A stretch of 64,000 nt of DNA from Dallia pectoralis (lineage: Eukaryota; Chordata; Actinopteri; Esociformes; Umbridae): NCBI GenBank assembly GCA_029465975.1, contig CM055753.1, forward strand, positions 1,176,035-1,240,034, read 5' to 3'. The notes under the pieces were generated by a model. It saw only the letters and a program-made list of their open reading frames with translations. It had not been told where the DNA came from and did no database searches. Shown here piece after piece: positions 48,981 through 63,100 of the stretch (position 1 is the stretch's first letter; every line of letters begins with the position of its first letter). Made by a program: the position numbers and the translations under genes.

Positions 48981-49117
48981 TTCCTGTCAAACAAAGCTAT
49001 CAACCATATGTTGCAGCATACATCCTCTCATCTCTGGAACCTTGCCTATGTCTTCAAGAGTCCTTGGGTTTCAAGGAGCTCTCACAGCAGGTAGCTGGAC
49101 ACCATTTATACATTACT

Positions 49118-49770
49118 AGTAATGTGTACCAGTCAGGTTAGCTGTAGCAGTATACACATTACTAATGATGTGAACACTCAATATACTGTCTACACATTAC
49201 TAATGATGTGAACATTCAATATACTGTCTACACATTACTAATGATGTGAACACTCAATATACTGTCTACACATTACTAATGATGTGAACACTCAAAATAC
49301 TGTCTACACATTACTAATGATTTGAACACTCAATATACTGTTTATATATTACTAATGATGTGAACACTCAATATACTGTCTACACATTACTAATGATGTA
49401 AACACTCAATATACTGTCTACACATTACTAATGATGTGAACACTCAATATACTGTTTACATATTACTAGTGATGTAAACACTCAATATGCTATCTACACA
49501 TTACTAATGATGTGAACACTCAATATACTGTTTACACATTACTAATGATGTGAACACTCAATATACTGTTTACACATTACTAGTGATGTGAACACTCAAT
49601 CTACTGTTTACACATTACTAATGATGTGAACACTCAATATACTGTTTACACATTACTAGTGATGTGAACACTCAATATACTGTTTACACATTACTAGTGA
49701 TGTGAACACTCAATCTACTGTTTACACATTACTAGTGATGTAAACACTTAATATGCTATCTACAGTAGTA
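49118..49770. repeat. 38-bp minisatellite, about 17 units
   Basis: The unit contains CACATTACTAATGATGTGAA and CACTCAATATACTGT. ACTAATGATG and ACTAGTGATG variants are clustered, as are GTCTACAC and GTTTACAC. Confidence 0.95.
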
Positions 49771-50863
49771 GTCACTAGTACAAATGATGTGTATATGTGC
49801 TGAGGTTAGCAGTTCATCTATGATGACATGGTGTTGTTTTTCTTAATAAAATCTCAGTCTCTTTTTCTTCATCCTCTTTTCCAGTCAACCTCCAGCCCAA
49901 CAAGGTCTCCCTCGACAAGACAGGCTTTATTCCTGATCAACAAACATCCCAAAACCCAGGTCTCTGTTTCCCTTGCTGTTAAAGACCTCCACTGACACTC
50001 ACATGCAATAGATTGTAAAGAGCAAGAAGGGAACGTTTGTTTTTGTTTGCACTCACGTTGTCACCTTGGCATTATTTTGAAGGGCATTTTCCGTGTGAAC
50101 ATAGACTTGCCTTTGCTGAATATGAAAAATGCCCCTTAAATATTCATTGTTTCTGGGCATTAACAATAAACACAGGTATTGCTGCTGAATTGGGGGAAAC
50201 TAAAGTCGTCTATATGGAGGTCGTTCCCAAGAGGACTTTCTGCTTTTCTGTTTAACCAGATAAACCTCTATAGCTTGGTTCTGCAAATACAGCAGTCACA
50301 CTGTTAAAAGTGAACATTTTATTATTACATTTTATGACCATTCGTTTATCCAGCTGTGTGTATTTTTATAAAAATGTCTTCTACTTGTTTTCGTTTAGGT
50401 GAATGATTGACTGGGAAGAGGGAGGACAGACCCAGTCAATGACCTCATAGAATAAATAGCAGAAAAGCAGCCTGGTTGTAGCCAGCAACCTGGACCTCGT
50501 CAAGATAACGGCACCATCTTGGACTTTCTTATTATTTCGTCAGAGGGCGAGTGACGGACATCCATACGCTCGTGTTCCTAATTTATAGATTTATGTGAAG
50601 GAGTGACTTTGTCCCTGCAGAACGTGGAGGCTTTCCCAACAACATAAGCAACAGTCCTATTTCTCTGGGAGATGTTTCTAACAGCATGAAGTGAGGCCTG
50701 TACGTGTGATGAGGATGACAAGTGGATTTCAGTTCATCAGAGGCATCCAGCGTTAAAGCCATGAATCGTCTTGGGGAGGAAATATTCTCAGACATCACTT
50801 GGAAATTGCAATTTTTTAAAAGGTGCTCCTAAGGTGCATTTTTCCTCTTCTCTCGCTCACCAG

Positions 50864-51182
50864 AAAACGGAGCTTTATCTGCCGTTACACCATGTCTCTA
50901 CTGAAGCGGAGGAAAATTCGGGCATTTATAGCGTTATTCTGCGCTGTAACTTTCACCACATTTCTCTTCAGTTACACGTTGCGCGACCCGTCTCTCTACT
51001 TCTTTAAATACGCCTCCCGCCTATCGGACAGCTTCTTCTCCAAAGGCCAGTGTGGCTGTGGACGGTGTATTACAGAGGTGGATGACGACCCCTGGTTTAC
51101 AGAGCGGTTCAACCTGTCCGTATATCCACTGATGACTAGGAGGACCAGCCTGCTGACTGATGACACATACCGCTGGTGGCAG
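50864..51182 (+). CDS. st3gal1: st3gal1-type gene, first coding exon
   Basis: A pyrimidine tract ending in CTCACCAG (AG at 50862-50863) looks like a strong acceptor, so the exon probably starts at 50864 with 28 nt of leader. ATG at 50892 has a good context (ACCATGT). The coding part is 97 codons. It holds the short basic cytoplasmic tail (KRRKIR), a membrane anchor at about residues 9-28, stem cysteines 54, 56 and 59 and a glycosylation site at N74. The donor is CAG|GTGAGA at 51183. A 23-codon frame from ATG at 50761 would be an upstream ORF only if that sequence is exonic. Confidence 0.88.
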
Positions 51183-54100
51183 GTGAGAGGGTTCTGCTTG
51201 GGATACAATGGGATCCAATGGGATGTTGGTTAGGGTGATGGCTGTGGTTGAGGTTAGGGTTTAAACAGGATGTAGACATGAAGGTAGGATTTGATTTTAG
51301 GCTATGGTTATGGTAAAAACAGTCCGTCTGATGACTGGTTATTCGGTCGAGGGAAAGGCAGGTATGATATAGTCTTAGATTTACAGGCAAGTTTCCGTAA
51401 GTGATATACGTACATTAAAATGACCATCCTACTGGTAGGAACATAGAAGTAATCAATCTGTCCCCAATCAGGATTACTGATAATTGTCACGCTTTGGCAC
51501 AGCAGGATGGCCGTGCCCGTGAAATCCAACGCCCTCTCTCCCTCTTTTGGCGGACACTTGTTTAATTGTTTTATTGCCCTCACCTGTCTTTCTAATCACC
51601 ATCCTATTTAAGTTCCTCTTTTCCCAGTGTGTGTTGTCGGACTTTGTGTGTTTTATACCACTGTTACGTTGGCGTATGTCTTGTCTTGTTTAGTGTTTTT
51701 TTAGTTATAGTTACATTTTTATTCAATAAATGTCCTTCGTTTGCCCTAATCTTGTGTTCGTCTCCCCACTCGTGACAATAATACTTTACAATTACTCATT
51801 ATATTTTTTTTAACCATACCCTCTCTTTCTGTCCCTAGTCAATCAATCAAATAGAGCCCTTTTTACATCAGCAGTGCTTTTACAGACACCCAGCCTGAAA
51901 TCCAAAAGAGCAAACCAGAAATAGTAATGCACAGTGGCTAGGAAAAACTCCCTAGTTGGATCGTAAAGTAGAAAGAAACATAGAGAGGAACCATACTCTG
52001 GCTAGCCTGCTGGCTGTGCTGGGTGAAGATTAGAAGAGTGTATGGGCCACGTTGTTTGCTTGATCAGAAGGCAAGCAGGTTAATGTAAGTATGTTGTGAC
52101 TTTGTGTCCTTAAACACAATCCAAGTCTGCTGCTTAACCAGGACAGGGACAATGAGTGACCGTCTGATGGACTGAGGCCACAGGACTCATCAGGCAGGAA
52201 CTCAATCTGCAACCCATCCAGGAGGACTTCTGTCAGACACAGCTACTAGCCATTTGAGTCTGGTAGCCCATGGGCGTGGTCCAACGGCTCATGTCCTCCT
52301 ATGGTCAAACGGGACAATGGGAAATTTAGAACAAGTATTCCTAGTATTCACAAGGATACCTCAGAGTACTATTTCTCCGTCCTGAGGATAGCATAATAAC
52401 TAGGTGTCCTCCCCCTGGGTTTGGGCGAAGTGTCAGACCTCCCAGGGGATTGTGTAACCCCCAGGCTACATGTAATTATTGATTATTGCTGTGTTAAAAC
52501 CATATCAGTGTAAAAACTATATCTAATCAGTTCTGGTAAAAGAGGTGGCTGATTTCAATATAATATAAATATTGCATCAGTTAGAAGAATGACTTAATAC
52601 CATTGAACAGTGCTAGAGACATCTAGAGCTAATCAACAGGGTCACTCTCTCCCCATTGCTATTTATGCCTTTATAACCCAAAACACTGCATCACAGTTTG
52701 TCCGCTTGTTGTTGGTAGATCTAAGGCAAGGTCATGTGTAAGGAAGAACAAGCTGCCAATCACTTAATGACTAACTAACATCTAACAGTGTAGACATCAT
52801 CTGTGTTTTTAGAGGTGCACGGTTGCGTGTTTTTGATTCAAACATCAAAAGTCCTAGATGTGTCCTTAAGCTTAGCCGTGTTGCTTTTACCGGGAAAAGC
52901 ACAGTGGAGGTGGGAAGATCCAATGGTCAGACAAGATCCAATGGTCTAAGACATGACATCAACTGCATGTGAAACAGTCTGCCATGTCCAATCAGTGGCT
53001 TCTATCAAGCTGAGGTTATCACATTAACCCTCACACCTTGTCCAATTAAACGGAGACTGAAAATAGACAGGTCAATTTACGAGAAGGTAGCCAGCTGTCT
53101 GCCACAGATCGTTTCAAAGGAGGTTTCTGGTGGATGACTTGATGAGAAAACTCTTGACTATGACTAGCTCTGTCTACGAGAATGAGTCTCTGTGAGTGTC
53201 TGTAATGACCAGCTCTGTCTATGACAATGAGTCTCTGTGAGTGTCTGTTTTAGAAGTATTGACCTTCGCTCTCTGGATGTGTGTGTTTATTGCAGACGCC
53301 GCTGGGTCCGGTTTTGTCAAAATATGGTTGAATGAAATGTCTTGTCTGAGCATTTGCATAATTACAGCTATTGGCCGCAATGGTGGTGCTATAACAAGTC
53401 GTCAGAAATTAATTAATTAGATTAGAAATAAATTAGAAATTAAGATATGTTTTAGAATTTCAGGATAAGGTTAATGGATGATGAATTTTCCACCACTTCT
53501 AATTTTGTCTAAAAACTAAAAACCAAGCTGATGTTGCGTTTATGGACAACGATCGGACAAGGCAACACACTTTGGATCTTGTGAAATGACTTTAGTTAAA
53601 GAACGCTGGACACAGTGATAGACTCCTTTGCCCATCTGTCTGCTGTAGGCCTGTGTTATGTCTTCATTGCCTCATGGTTCCTCCCTCTGTCTCATCTACC
53701 TCCACCTGACGGTCTCTCCTCACTCTCTCGCCCCCTAGTGGTTGCAGGTGGAGCGGCAGCCTGCCAACTACAGCGAGGTGGTGGAGAAGTTGTTCCAGGT
53801 CATTCCCGATTCTGACCTGTACATGGACGCAGGTCCTGAGCGCTGTAGGTCCTGTGCCGTGGTCGGAAACTCTGGGAACCTCAAGGGATCCCGCTACGGA
53901 AGCCAAATCGACTCCAGTGATGTCATTATAAGGTGACTGATCAAACTTGGTTTTTTTTGCATTTACGAGTCGCACAACAGAGCCAGGGAAGCTAGGAAAA
54001 CGGAAGGATATATATGAGTATGTTTAATATATATGTTTAATATATATGTTTAAATGGTTAGTGGCCAAACAATTCATATTCATTTGTCTGTGACATTACT

Positions 54101-57100
54101 GTATTTCAGTTTCTTGATATACATCTAACAGGCATCTATCTCCATTGTCAGTTGAGGACAAATTCAAATCTAAGTATTTACAGATACAGATCAGCTATAA
54201 GATCCTTATTTTGCTGTTAACAATATCAGCCTGTCATTTGAGTAACATTTGTGTGTTAGATATTTTTTAACTAACTTTACATGACTTCCTCTGTAGCTTA
54301 GCTTGACATTTGGCAATTTATAAAATGCATTTTGGTACTAAAGGGACAGGAGACCTCTAGGCACCTTCATGGTGACCTAGAGGTTCCTTTCGGGAGATGG
54401 GGTTGTCTGTGTTTATCAATGTTGGGTTTCTTGCATTGTCTCTTATCGAGAGCGCTATCCAAGTTCACAGTTTGGGAGCAGGGGTTGGGAGTTTTTGAAA
54501 ATGTGAAATTGGTGGCTTTACGGTTGAGCAATGGATTCTCGTTTTGTTGATATAACTGAGAACCTTGTGTTTGTATTGTGCTGGTTGATTTGTATTCAGT
54601 TTCCCAATACCCACATGTGGAGTACTGAAGGTGTGTTTTTGGCTCCGTTATAAAGCAGTATTGTCAAACCTAAATCGTCAATCGCTCTTTGAAAAAAATA
54701 AACCATCAACCCAAAGGCCCCTGTATCTTACGTCTGGTTCTCCACTTCTCACGACACGTTACAGATCGACGACCCAAAGCTTTAGCCTCTCAAGACAATA
54801 TGTCTAACCAACAAATCTCTGCACCTGACTCCTACCACGTTCACCAACCAAACCAAAAGTGACACATTTCTAAAAGACATGTTTTCCTGTACATTCGTTT
54901 TCTCTAATATGTCAATATTAAAAAATATTATATCTCCATGCAAATAAATAATCTATAAACGGGTGCACCCACCCCTGACCATGAATGTGGAGCCCTGCTA
55001 TAGGTTTTCTCCATTCACTTACAGCTACTTACCTGTACTGTATATCTTCTGTGCTTTAATGCAGTTATCTTTTTACGACGGCCTCTGTGCGGAACCAAAT
55101 GCAGGGTGATTTAATTACGCAGAGAAGACAAGGACAAACAACACAAGACTTATTGCTTTCTTTTCAACAAAATCCTTTTCTGCACTACAGGATTATAAGT
55201 GCAGGATTCCTGTAAGCATTCAAACCATACTAAGTTCCCAATTCCAAATGACACCATATCCCCAACTGTGAACTGCTGCCTTGGGCCCAGGTCAAAAGTA
55301 GAGTACTAAGAAGGCAACGGGGCACCATTTAGGACGTGGCTGCTACTGCTACAGTATGACTTAGATAAACGCTTGATTGCCAAACCCAACGTTGCAAATG
55401 AAAAAAATGTTGTCTGGTCTGCATAAAAAAAACACTGATTAAATTTAAAACGGTCTACATAAGATTTGGACATCATAGCAGATTGCTACAACGTGACTCC
55501 TTGTCAGCTCCTCATTGCCCCAATATTGTAGAAATATTGGACCCATCCAATTGTGTGTAATTAAAGTCAATATCACCAGCCAACATAGCGCTTTTTCTAA
55601 GGTGAAACTGCCCTTTTCTCTTCTGCTTGTATGAGCTGCCATATCACAGCTGTCAACGAGGGACTGGGCTCTTTTATTTAACATAATTACCTTGTCTTGT
55701 GTTTAAGACGCTTACAGCGTTAGATCAGCGGTGAATTAAACATCAATCAACTTGTAATCGGTGTATGATTAGGCAAAGCCTCAGCTCGTAACCTCAGGAA
55801 GTTGAATCCTGAATACCAACACATGTAGTGATTGCCTTCCATCCATCTGTAAGTGAATAGCAGAGATTTTAAATTTATTTTCTGCGCTGTTTCTCCATGA
55901 GGAGCTTGACCAAACAATTGTTTCTAAATGACGAGTGAATTAAATGGCTGAACTTTATTATACTGCTCATAACACACACACACACACATACACACACACA
56001 CACACACATACACACATAATCACGATAAAAAGGTAAATTCCCTACAACTAACTTAACAAATTCCATTTAATAATAATACTTTGCAATTATTCATAACAAT
56101 TTATAGGAATGCTGTTTCATATTGCAAAAAACACAAGTACACCCCTAATCTTACTTGTTGCTGTCCCCCCCGTTTGGCTGAAATAACTTCATGTGGCCGT
56201 TTCTTGTAACTATCTACCAGTCTCTTTTTTACAGTTTTGCTTCAACTGTGGCATGTTTATTGGCTTTCTTGCATGCTTGGCTGGCTTGAAGTCCTCCCAT
56301 ACCATTTCATTGCATTGAGATCTGGGCTTTGGCTCTGGCAATACATAACCATCCATTTGTTATTGGTGAACTTGTCTATTTTGGATTTTTGCCCTGTTGC
56401 AAATTCCACGTTCCGTTCAGCTTTTTGACAGATGGTCTCACATTCAATATGGAATCTGTGGTTGACTCAATGATGGCACGTTGGCCAGTCCCTGAGGTAA
56501 CAACATAACGCCAGACCAAAATGACACAGGCTTCATGCTTTACCATTTACATGAGTTATTCTGTTCGTTTTTGCCAAATATGTTGTTCGGCATATCTGAT
56601 GAACAACACAGGTTTTTCCTTCCTCTTCTGTAGGCCAAGTGTCTGCTGTCTCTATTTGACTGTTGACTCGTGTACGATGATCATTGATTGTGGAAAGAGT
56701 GACTCTGGTGTGGATGTTGATGTCCTACTAAAGTTTTTAGACATTTTTTTTGTCAGCTCTTGGGTTGTATTTAGCCGGATGACCTGTTCCATGTAGATTG
56801 CCAGCGGTCTGGCATTTTCTTCATTTGTACATGACTACAAAACAGTTGAGTGATATACTTCAAACTGCTTGGAAATTGCATTGTAATCCATCCCATCTTA
56901 TGGGCACCAATGATCTGTGTTCTAGGTTTTTTGATCTTGCTGTGATATGTTACCAGACACCAATATGATTAAGACCAAAACATGACTCTTATCATGACTC
57001 GACTGGATCCTCCACAGTTTCTATCTAATGATTTTCTATTCACTCTTTTGCTGTTCCTGATTTAATTTAGACATTGTTCGTAATGGTAAAGGAAATTGCC

Positions 57101-60100
57101 TTTAAAAAATGTCAATTCTTTGGTACGATTTGTTAAATTGGTCCGTGGCTGTACAAACATATAATTAGAGATATCTTCTTTGAATAAGGAACTAGACAGC
57201 CAGTATCAGTGTTATAGCAGTAGCACACTTCCTGTTGATCATGGGAGATTGGGAATTCAACACATGATGTAGATATTCAGTATCTCATGAAGACAGATTA
57301 TATCAGAACATCCAGTTAGCCCACCAGTCCTCAGGTCCGGTCCCATTGCGAATGGGAAATTACATTTTAAAAATCATATCTCCGGGCTTACCGGCCTTAG
57401 TGATGTGCCTATGTTTAAATTGTGCCTGTGAGCACATCATTCACGTAACACAGATAACTGTACGCCTGAACCTGCCCCTACAGAATAAACCAAGCCCCTA
57501 CCTCGGGCTATGAGAAGGATGTTGGCAGCCGGACCACGCATCACGTCATGTACCCAGAGAGTGCCGTGGATCTGGACAACACCACCAGCCTTCTGCTCAT
57601 TCCCTTTAAGACTCTGGACCTACAGTGGATCATCAGCGCCTTAACCACAGGCTCCATCAAACAGTGAGTGGACAATGTCCATGCAGTACCTTTACTAAAC
57701 ATCTGTATGGTTGACCTCTAATAAGAAAGCATCTTACAGAGAGCCCATGGGATTCATTGCTATTTATGAGAATATAGTAAAGCTGTTTTTTATTAGCATG
57801 ATCATGATGAATTGTATCATATCTGATAGTTTTCGTCTTCTAGGTTATTCTTTATTGTGTGAATGTTTTTAATTCAGGGTTGTTTTCTATAGTAAATGGA
57901 GGTTGTGGAGGATGAGGAGGATGAGGAGGATGTGGAGGATGTGGAGGATGAGGAAGATGAGGAGGATGTGGAGGATGAGGAAGATGAGGAGAATGAGGAG
58001 GATGTGGAGGATGAGGAGGATGTGGAGGATGAGGAGGATGAGGAGGATGTGGAAGATGAGGAGGATGAGGAGGATGTGGAGGATGAGGAGGATGTGGAGG
58101 ATGAGGAAGATGAGGAGGATGTGGAGGATGAGGAGGATGAGGAAGATGAGGAGGATGAGGAGAATGTGGAGGATGAGGAGGATGTGGAGGATGAGGAGGA
58201 TGAGGAGGATGAGGAAGATGAGGAAGATGTGGAGGATGTGGAGGATGAGGAGGATGTGGAGGATGTGGAGGATGAGGAGGATGTGGAGGATGAGGAGGAT
58301 GAGGAGGATGTGGAGGATGTGGAGGATGAGGAAGATGAGGAGGATGAGGAAGATGAGGAGGATGTGGAGGATGAGGAGGATGAGGAGGATGAGGAGGATA
58401 TAATAAGTGGGAGAAAAGCAGGGTGGTGTGAGAAGGTTGTTTAGGGGGCTCTTCAGTGTCACGGTTGAACTGCAGCTTGTAATGCTATCGATCAGCTGGT
58501 CAGGCTTAGAGCTCCAATATTAGTTACAATGCAGTTTAGCTGAAACCTAGATAAAGGAAACATATCTGGTGAAACCTGTATTGCATCAGCTTTACTTTTC
58601 TTTTCATACATACACTCTTCATCACAAGGGGCTCTTTTGTGAGGGATTCTTGGGGGCTGGTGTGCTCATAGTCAGTGCTGATAGCAAAATGTGAAACGAT
58701 ACTGACGATACTAACAAAGACACTTTTTTATACTTTACGTCTGGGATAATACTTTTATACTGGGCTACTCAAAATATTTACTTAATTTTTTTTTGCAGCA
58801 CATACATTCCTGTCCGATCCAGGATCAAGGCAAACAAGGACAGAGTGAGTGAACCTTTGGCTACATTCAATATATACCACTCTAAAACATTACTGCCGAT
58901 CTAAGCCCAAAGGGTCCATTTGATTCAGAGAACCTTACGCTCTGACGCAGAACACCGCTAAATTACCGGGCTATTATTCAGCCTATTGAGACCTGCTGTT
59001 GATTGATTTGTTAATCAATCACATGTATTGTCCTTAAAGAGCAAGTTCTTTCTCACACGGTCGACGTTGTTTTTCTGTGTTTTGTAGGTGTTGATTTACA
59101 GCCCGACCTTCTTTAAATATGTGTATGACACCTGGCTGGAGAGTCACGGCCGGTATCCCTCCACCGGGTTCCTCAGCTTAATGTTTGCCCTTCACATCTG
59201 TGATACGGTGAGTCTACTCACTTTCACAAGCTCACCTTTGCACTATTCTGTACACTATTAGCGTGTTCACCGATTACAGCCAACGCGGAATTTAGGAGTT
59301 TGCACTGAAATCATACCGGGTTTAAAGATTAAACAATTGGCCCTGGTGACCAAAGAAATATAACCACTAATGTAAGTAAATCCACCACCTAAGCAGGTCA
59401 TGTCCCCACGCTGTTCAGCTCTGTAGTTGGACCCAGTGTCTAAATGAGAAGCCTAAAGCAGCAGTGTGTTAGATTTATTTTATCTAGACAGTAGGTTTCA
59501 ATAACATTACTCTATAAACAACTTTAAATAAATACTAGACTTTACCCTGCACGTAGACCTTTCAAACACTTTCATTCAGAGATTGCAAAGTCAAATTCAG
59601 CGAGCAGTTTTTACATTTGTTTTTCCTTTTATTTCAGTCCCTTTGTTGTTTAACAGATTACTAAGTTATCTAAACCGTTGCCCGGTTGGTGTAGGTATGT
59701 GTTAAGGGCTCACCAAAACTCTTAATACGTCATAATACGCGTGCTCCATTTGAACTGCAAAAGTAAACATACACAGTACTCTGTTACATGAAACCTGGTT
59801 ATTTGAAGATTGCAGGTTGCCTGCTATGTTGATAAAAGACATCAGGCTGAACAATTCATTATTCTGTGGTTCCGAGTGATGCATTTAAGAGTGGGGCAAC
59901 TGTGTCAGTCCTTTTGATCTATCTACCAGTGTCCTAAATTTATGTTGCATAGGGCTCAGTCTGAGAGAAAACATAGCCAGTAACTGTATACTGACATCTA
60001 CAGGTAGACTATTCCATTGCCCTGTCAGCGGGCCTTTGGTGACCTGACCCATCAATTAGCACAGCAGCATCACTACAGGCTCATTAGTGGTATTCGAGCG

Positions 60101-63100
60101 TGATATTTTCTTCCATTTAGACCCTTCCCCTAAACCTTAAGGTCCTTCAATATCTTAGTAATAATTGATTTCAAGTCGTTTGGCAGGTTAAAGGATGTTT
60201 TCTTAGTAAATAGCAGTTAAAGAAAACACAATCATTTGTCAGGTTTTTGTCAATTTAACATGTTTTTACGTTGTGCCAAAGTCAAGAAAGAGCAGTCAAA
60301 ATTCTAGAAAAAAACACCTCAGTTATCCTGTGGCATATATATCATAGTCGTTCAGTGAAGAAATGATTTGATCCCCTGTTGATTTTGTACGTTTGTTGAC
60401 AAAGACATGATCAGTATATAATTTTAATGGTACGTTTATTTGAACAATGAGTGACAGAATACCAACAAACAACAAAAAAAGTTATACATTGATTTACTTA
60501 TAAGTGTTTGTTGCCTTGGCTGTGTGTTATGGGTCATTGTCATGCTAGAATACTCTATGTCCTAGAAGGAGGTTCACACCTAAGATTTTATGGTACATGG
60601 TTCCATCCATCGTCCCATTGATGCGGTGAAGTTGTTCTGTCCCCTCAGCAGAAAAACACCCCCAAAGCATAATGTTTCCACCTCCATGTTTGACGGTGGG
60701 GATGGTGTTCTTGGGGTCATAAGCAGCTGAGTTGATGCCAAATAGCTTGATTTTGGTCTCATCAACAGTTTCACCCAGTTCTCCTCTGAATCATTTATAT
60801 GTTCATTGTCAAACTTCATGTGCTTTCTTGAGCAGGGGGGACCTTGCAGGCGCTGAGGGATTTTAGTCTTTCATGGTGTAGTGTGTTACCAATAGTTTTC
60901 TTGGTGACTATGGTCCCAGCTGCCTTGAGATCATTAACAATATCGTCCGTGTAGTTCTGGGCTGATTCCTCACAGTTCTCATGGTCAGTGAAACTCCACG
61001 AGTTGAGATCTTGCATGGAGCCCCAGACCGAGGGAGATTGGCAGTTATATTGTGTTTCTTCCATATGCGAATAATCGCACCAACTGTTGTCACCATATCA
61101 CCAAGCATCTTGGCAATGGTCTTGTAGCCCATTCCAGCCTTGTGTAGGTCTACAATCTTTGTTTTTGCCGTGGTGGAGAGTTTGGAATCTGATTGATTGC
61201 TTCTGTGGACAGGTGTCTTTTATACAGGCCTTCAAGGGAGTGCTCCTACTGTCAGCTTGTTACCTGTTTAAAAGACACCTGGGAGCCAGAAGTCTTGCTG
61301 ATATACAGGGGATCAAATACATATTTCATTAATAAGTATTTGTAAAATACAAATCAATTTGTAACTAATTTCAACTGCGTTATTCTGGATTTTTTTGTTG
61401 TTATTCTGTCTCTCACTGTAAAATTAAATTTACCATAAAAATGACTGACTGATCATGTTTTTGTCAATGGGCAAATGTACAAAATCAGCAGGGGATCAAA
61501 TACTTTCTTCATGCTGAAGAGTCAGTGCTTTGCTTCATTTAGGTGAGTGTGTATGGGTTTGGGGAAGGACTGGTATCACTGTGTTATTAAGGTGAGTGTG
61601 TATGGGTTTGGGGAAGGACTGGTATCACTGTGTTATTAAGGTGAGTGTGTATGGGTTTGGGGAAGGACTGGTATCACTGTGTTATTAAGGTGAGTGTGTA
61701 TGGGTTTGGGGAAGGACTGGTATCACTGTGTTATTAAGGTGAGTGTGTATGGGTTTGGGGAAGGACTGGTATCACTGTGTTATTAAGGTGAGTGTGTATG
61801 GGTTTGGGGAAGGACTGGTATCACTGTGGTATTAAGGTGAGTGTGTATGGTTTTAGGGAAGGACTGGTATCACTGTGTTATTTAGGTGAGTGTGTATGGG
61901 TTTGGGGAAGGACTGGTATCACTGTGTTATTTAGGTGAGTGTGTATGGGTTTAGGGAAGGACTGGTATCACTGTGTTATTAAGGTGAGTGTGTATGGGTT
62001 TAGGGAAGGACTGGTATCACTGTGTTATTTAGGTGAGTGTGTATGGGTTTGGGGAAGGACTGGTATCACTGTGTTATTAAGGTGAGTGTGTATGGGTTTG
62101 GGGAAGGACTGGTATCACTGTGTTATTTAGGTGAGTGTGTATGGGTTTGGGGAAGGACTGGTATCACTGTGTTATTTAGGTGAGTGTGTATGGGTTTAGG
62201 GAAGGACTGGTATCACTGTGTTATTAAGGTGAGTGTGTATGGGTTTAGGGAAGGACTGGTATCACTGTGTTATTTAGGTGAGTGTGTATGGGTTTAGGGA
62301 AGGACTGGTATCACTGTGTTATTTAGGTTAGTGTGTATGGCTTTGGGGAAGGACTGGTATCACTGTGTTATTAAGGTGAGTGTGTATGGGTTTGGGGAAG
62401 GACTGGTATCACTGTGTTATTAAGGTGAGTGTGTATGGGTTTGGGGAAGGACTGGTATCACTGTGTTATTAAGGTGAGTGTGTATGGGTTTGGGGAAGGA
62501 CTGGTATCACTGTGTTATTAAGGTGAGTGTGTATGGGTTTGGGGAAGGACTGGTATCACTGTGTTATTAAGGTGAGTGTGTATGGGTTTGGGGAAGGACT
62601 GGTATCACTGTGTTATTAAGGTGAGTGTGTATGGGTTTGGGGAAGGACTGGTATCACTGTGTTATTAAGGTGAGTGTGTATGGGTTTGGGGAAGGACTGG
62701 TATCACTGTGTTATTAAGGTGAGTGTGTATGGGTTTGGGGAAGGACTGGTATCACTGTGTTATTAAGGTGAGTGTGTATGGGTTTGGGGAAGGACTGGTA
62801 TCACTGTGTTATTAAGGTGAGTGTGTATGGGTTTGGGGAAGGACTGGTATCACTGTGTTATTAAGGTGAGTGTGTATGGGTTTGGGGAAGGACTGGTATC
62901 ACTGTGTTATTAAGGTGAGTGTGTATGGGTTTGGGGAAGGACTGGTATCACTGTGTTATTAAGGTGAGTGTGTATGGGTTTGGGGAAGGACTGGTATCAC
63001 TGTGTTATTAAGGTGAGTGTGTATGGGTTTGGGGAAGGACTGGTATCACTGTGGTATTAAGGTGAGTGTGTATGGGTTTGGGGAAGGACTGGTATCACTG

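Noticed and set aside
49118..49770. CRISPR-like array with 38-bp period
   Set aside because: There are no spacers, only variant units of a tandem repeat.
50761..50832. Upstream ORF of 23 codons before the sialyltransferase start
   Set aside because: The strong acceptor at 50862-50863 makes this stretch probably intronic.
54332..54550. 72-codon intronic frame with a hydrophobic middle
   Set aside because: No motif, no splice context, and it lies within intron 2; probably chance.
55065..55180. Possible LTR edge
   Set aside because: Only a vague compositional likeness; no TG...CA ends or target duplication could be found.
57887..58462. Acidic EED-repeat protein of 182 codons and its antisense
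   Set aside because: Intronic GAGGAT repeat between coding exons 3 and 4 of the sialyltransferase.
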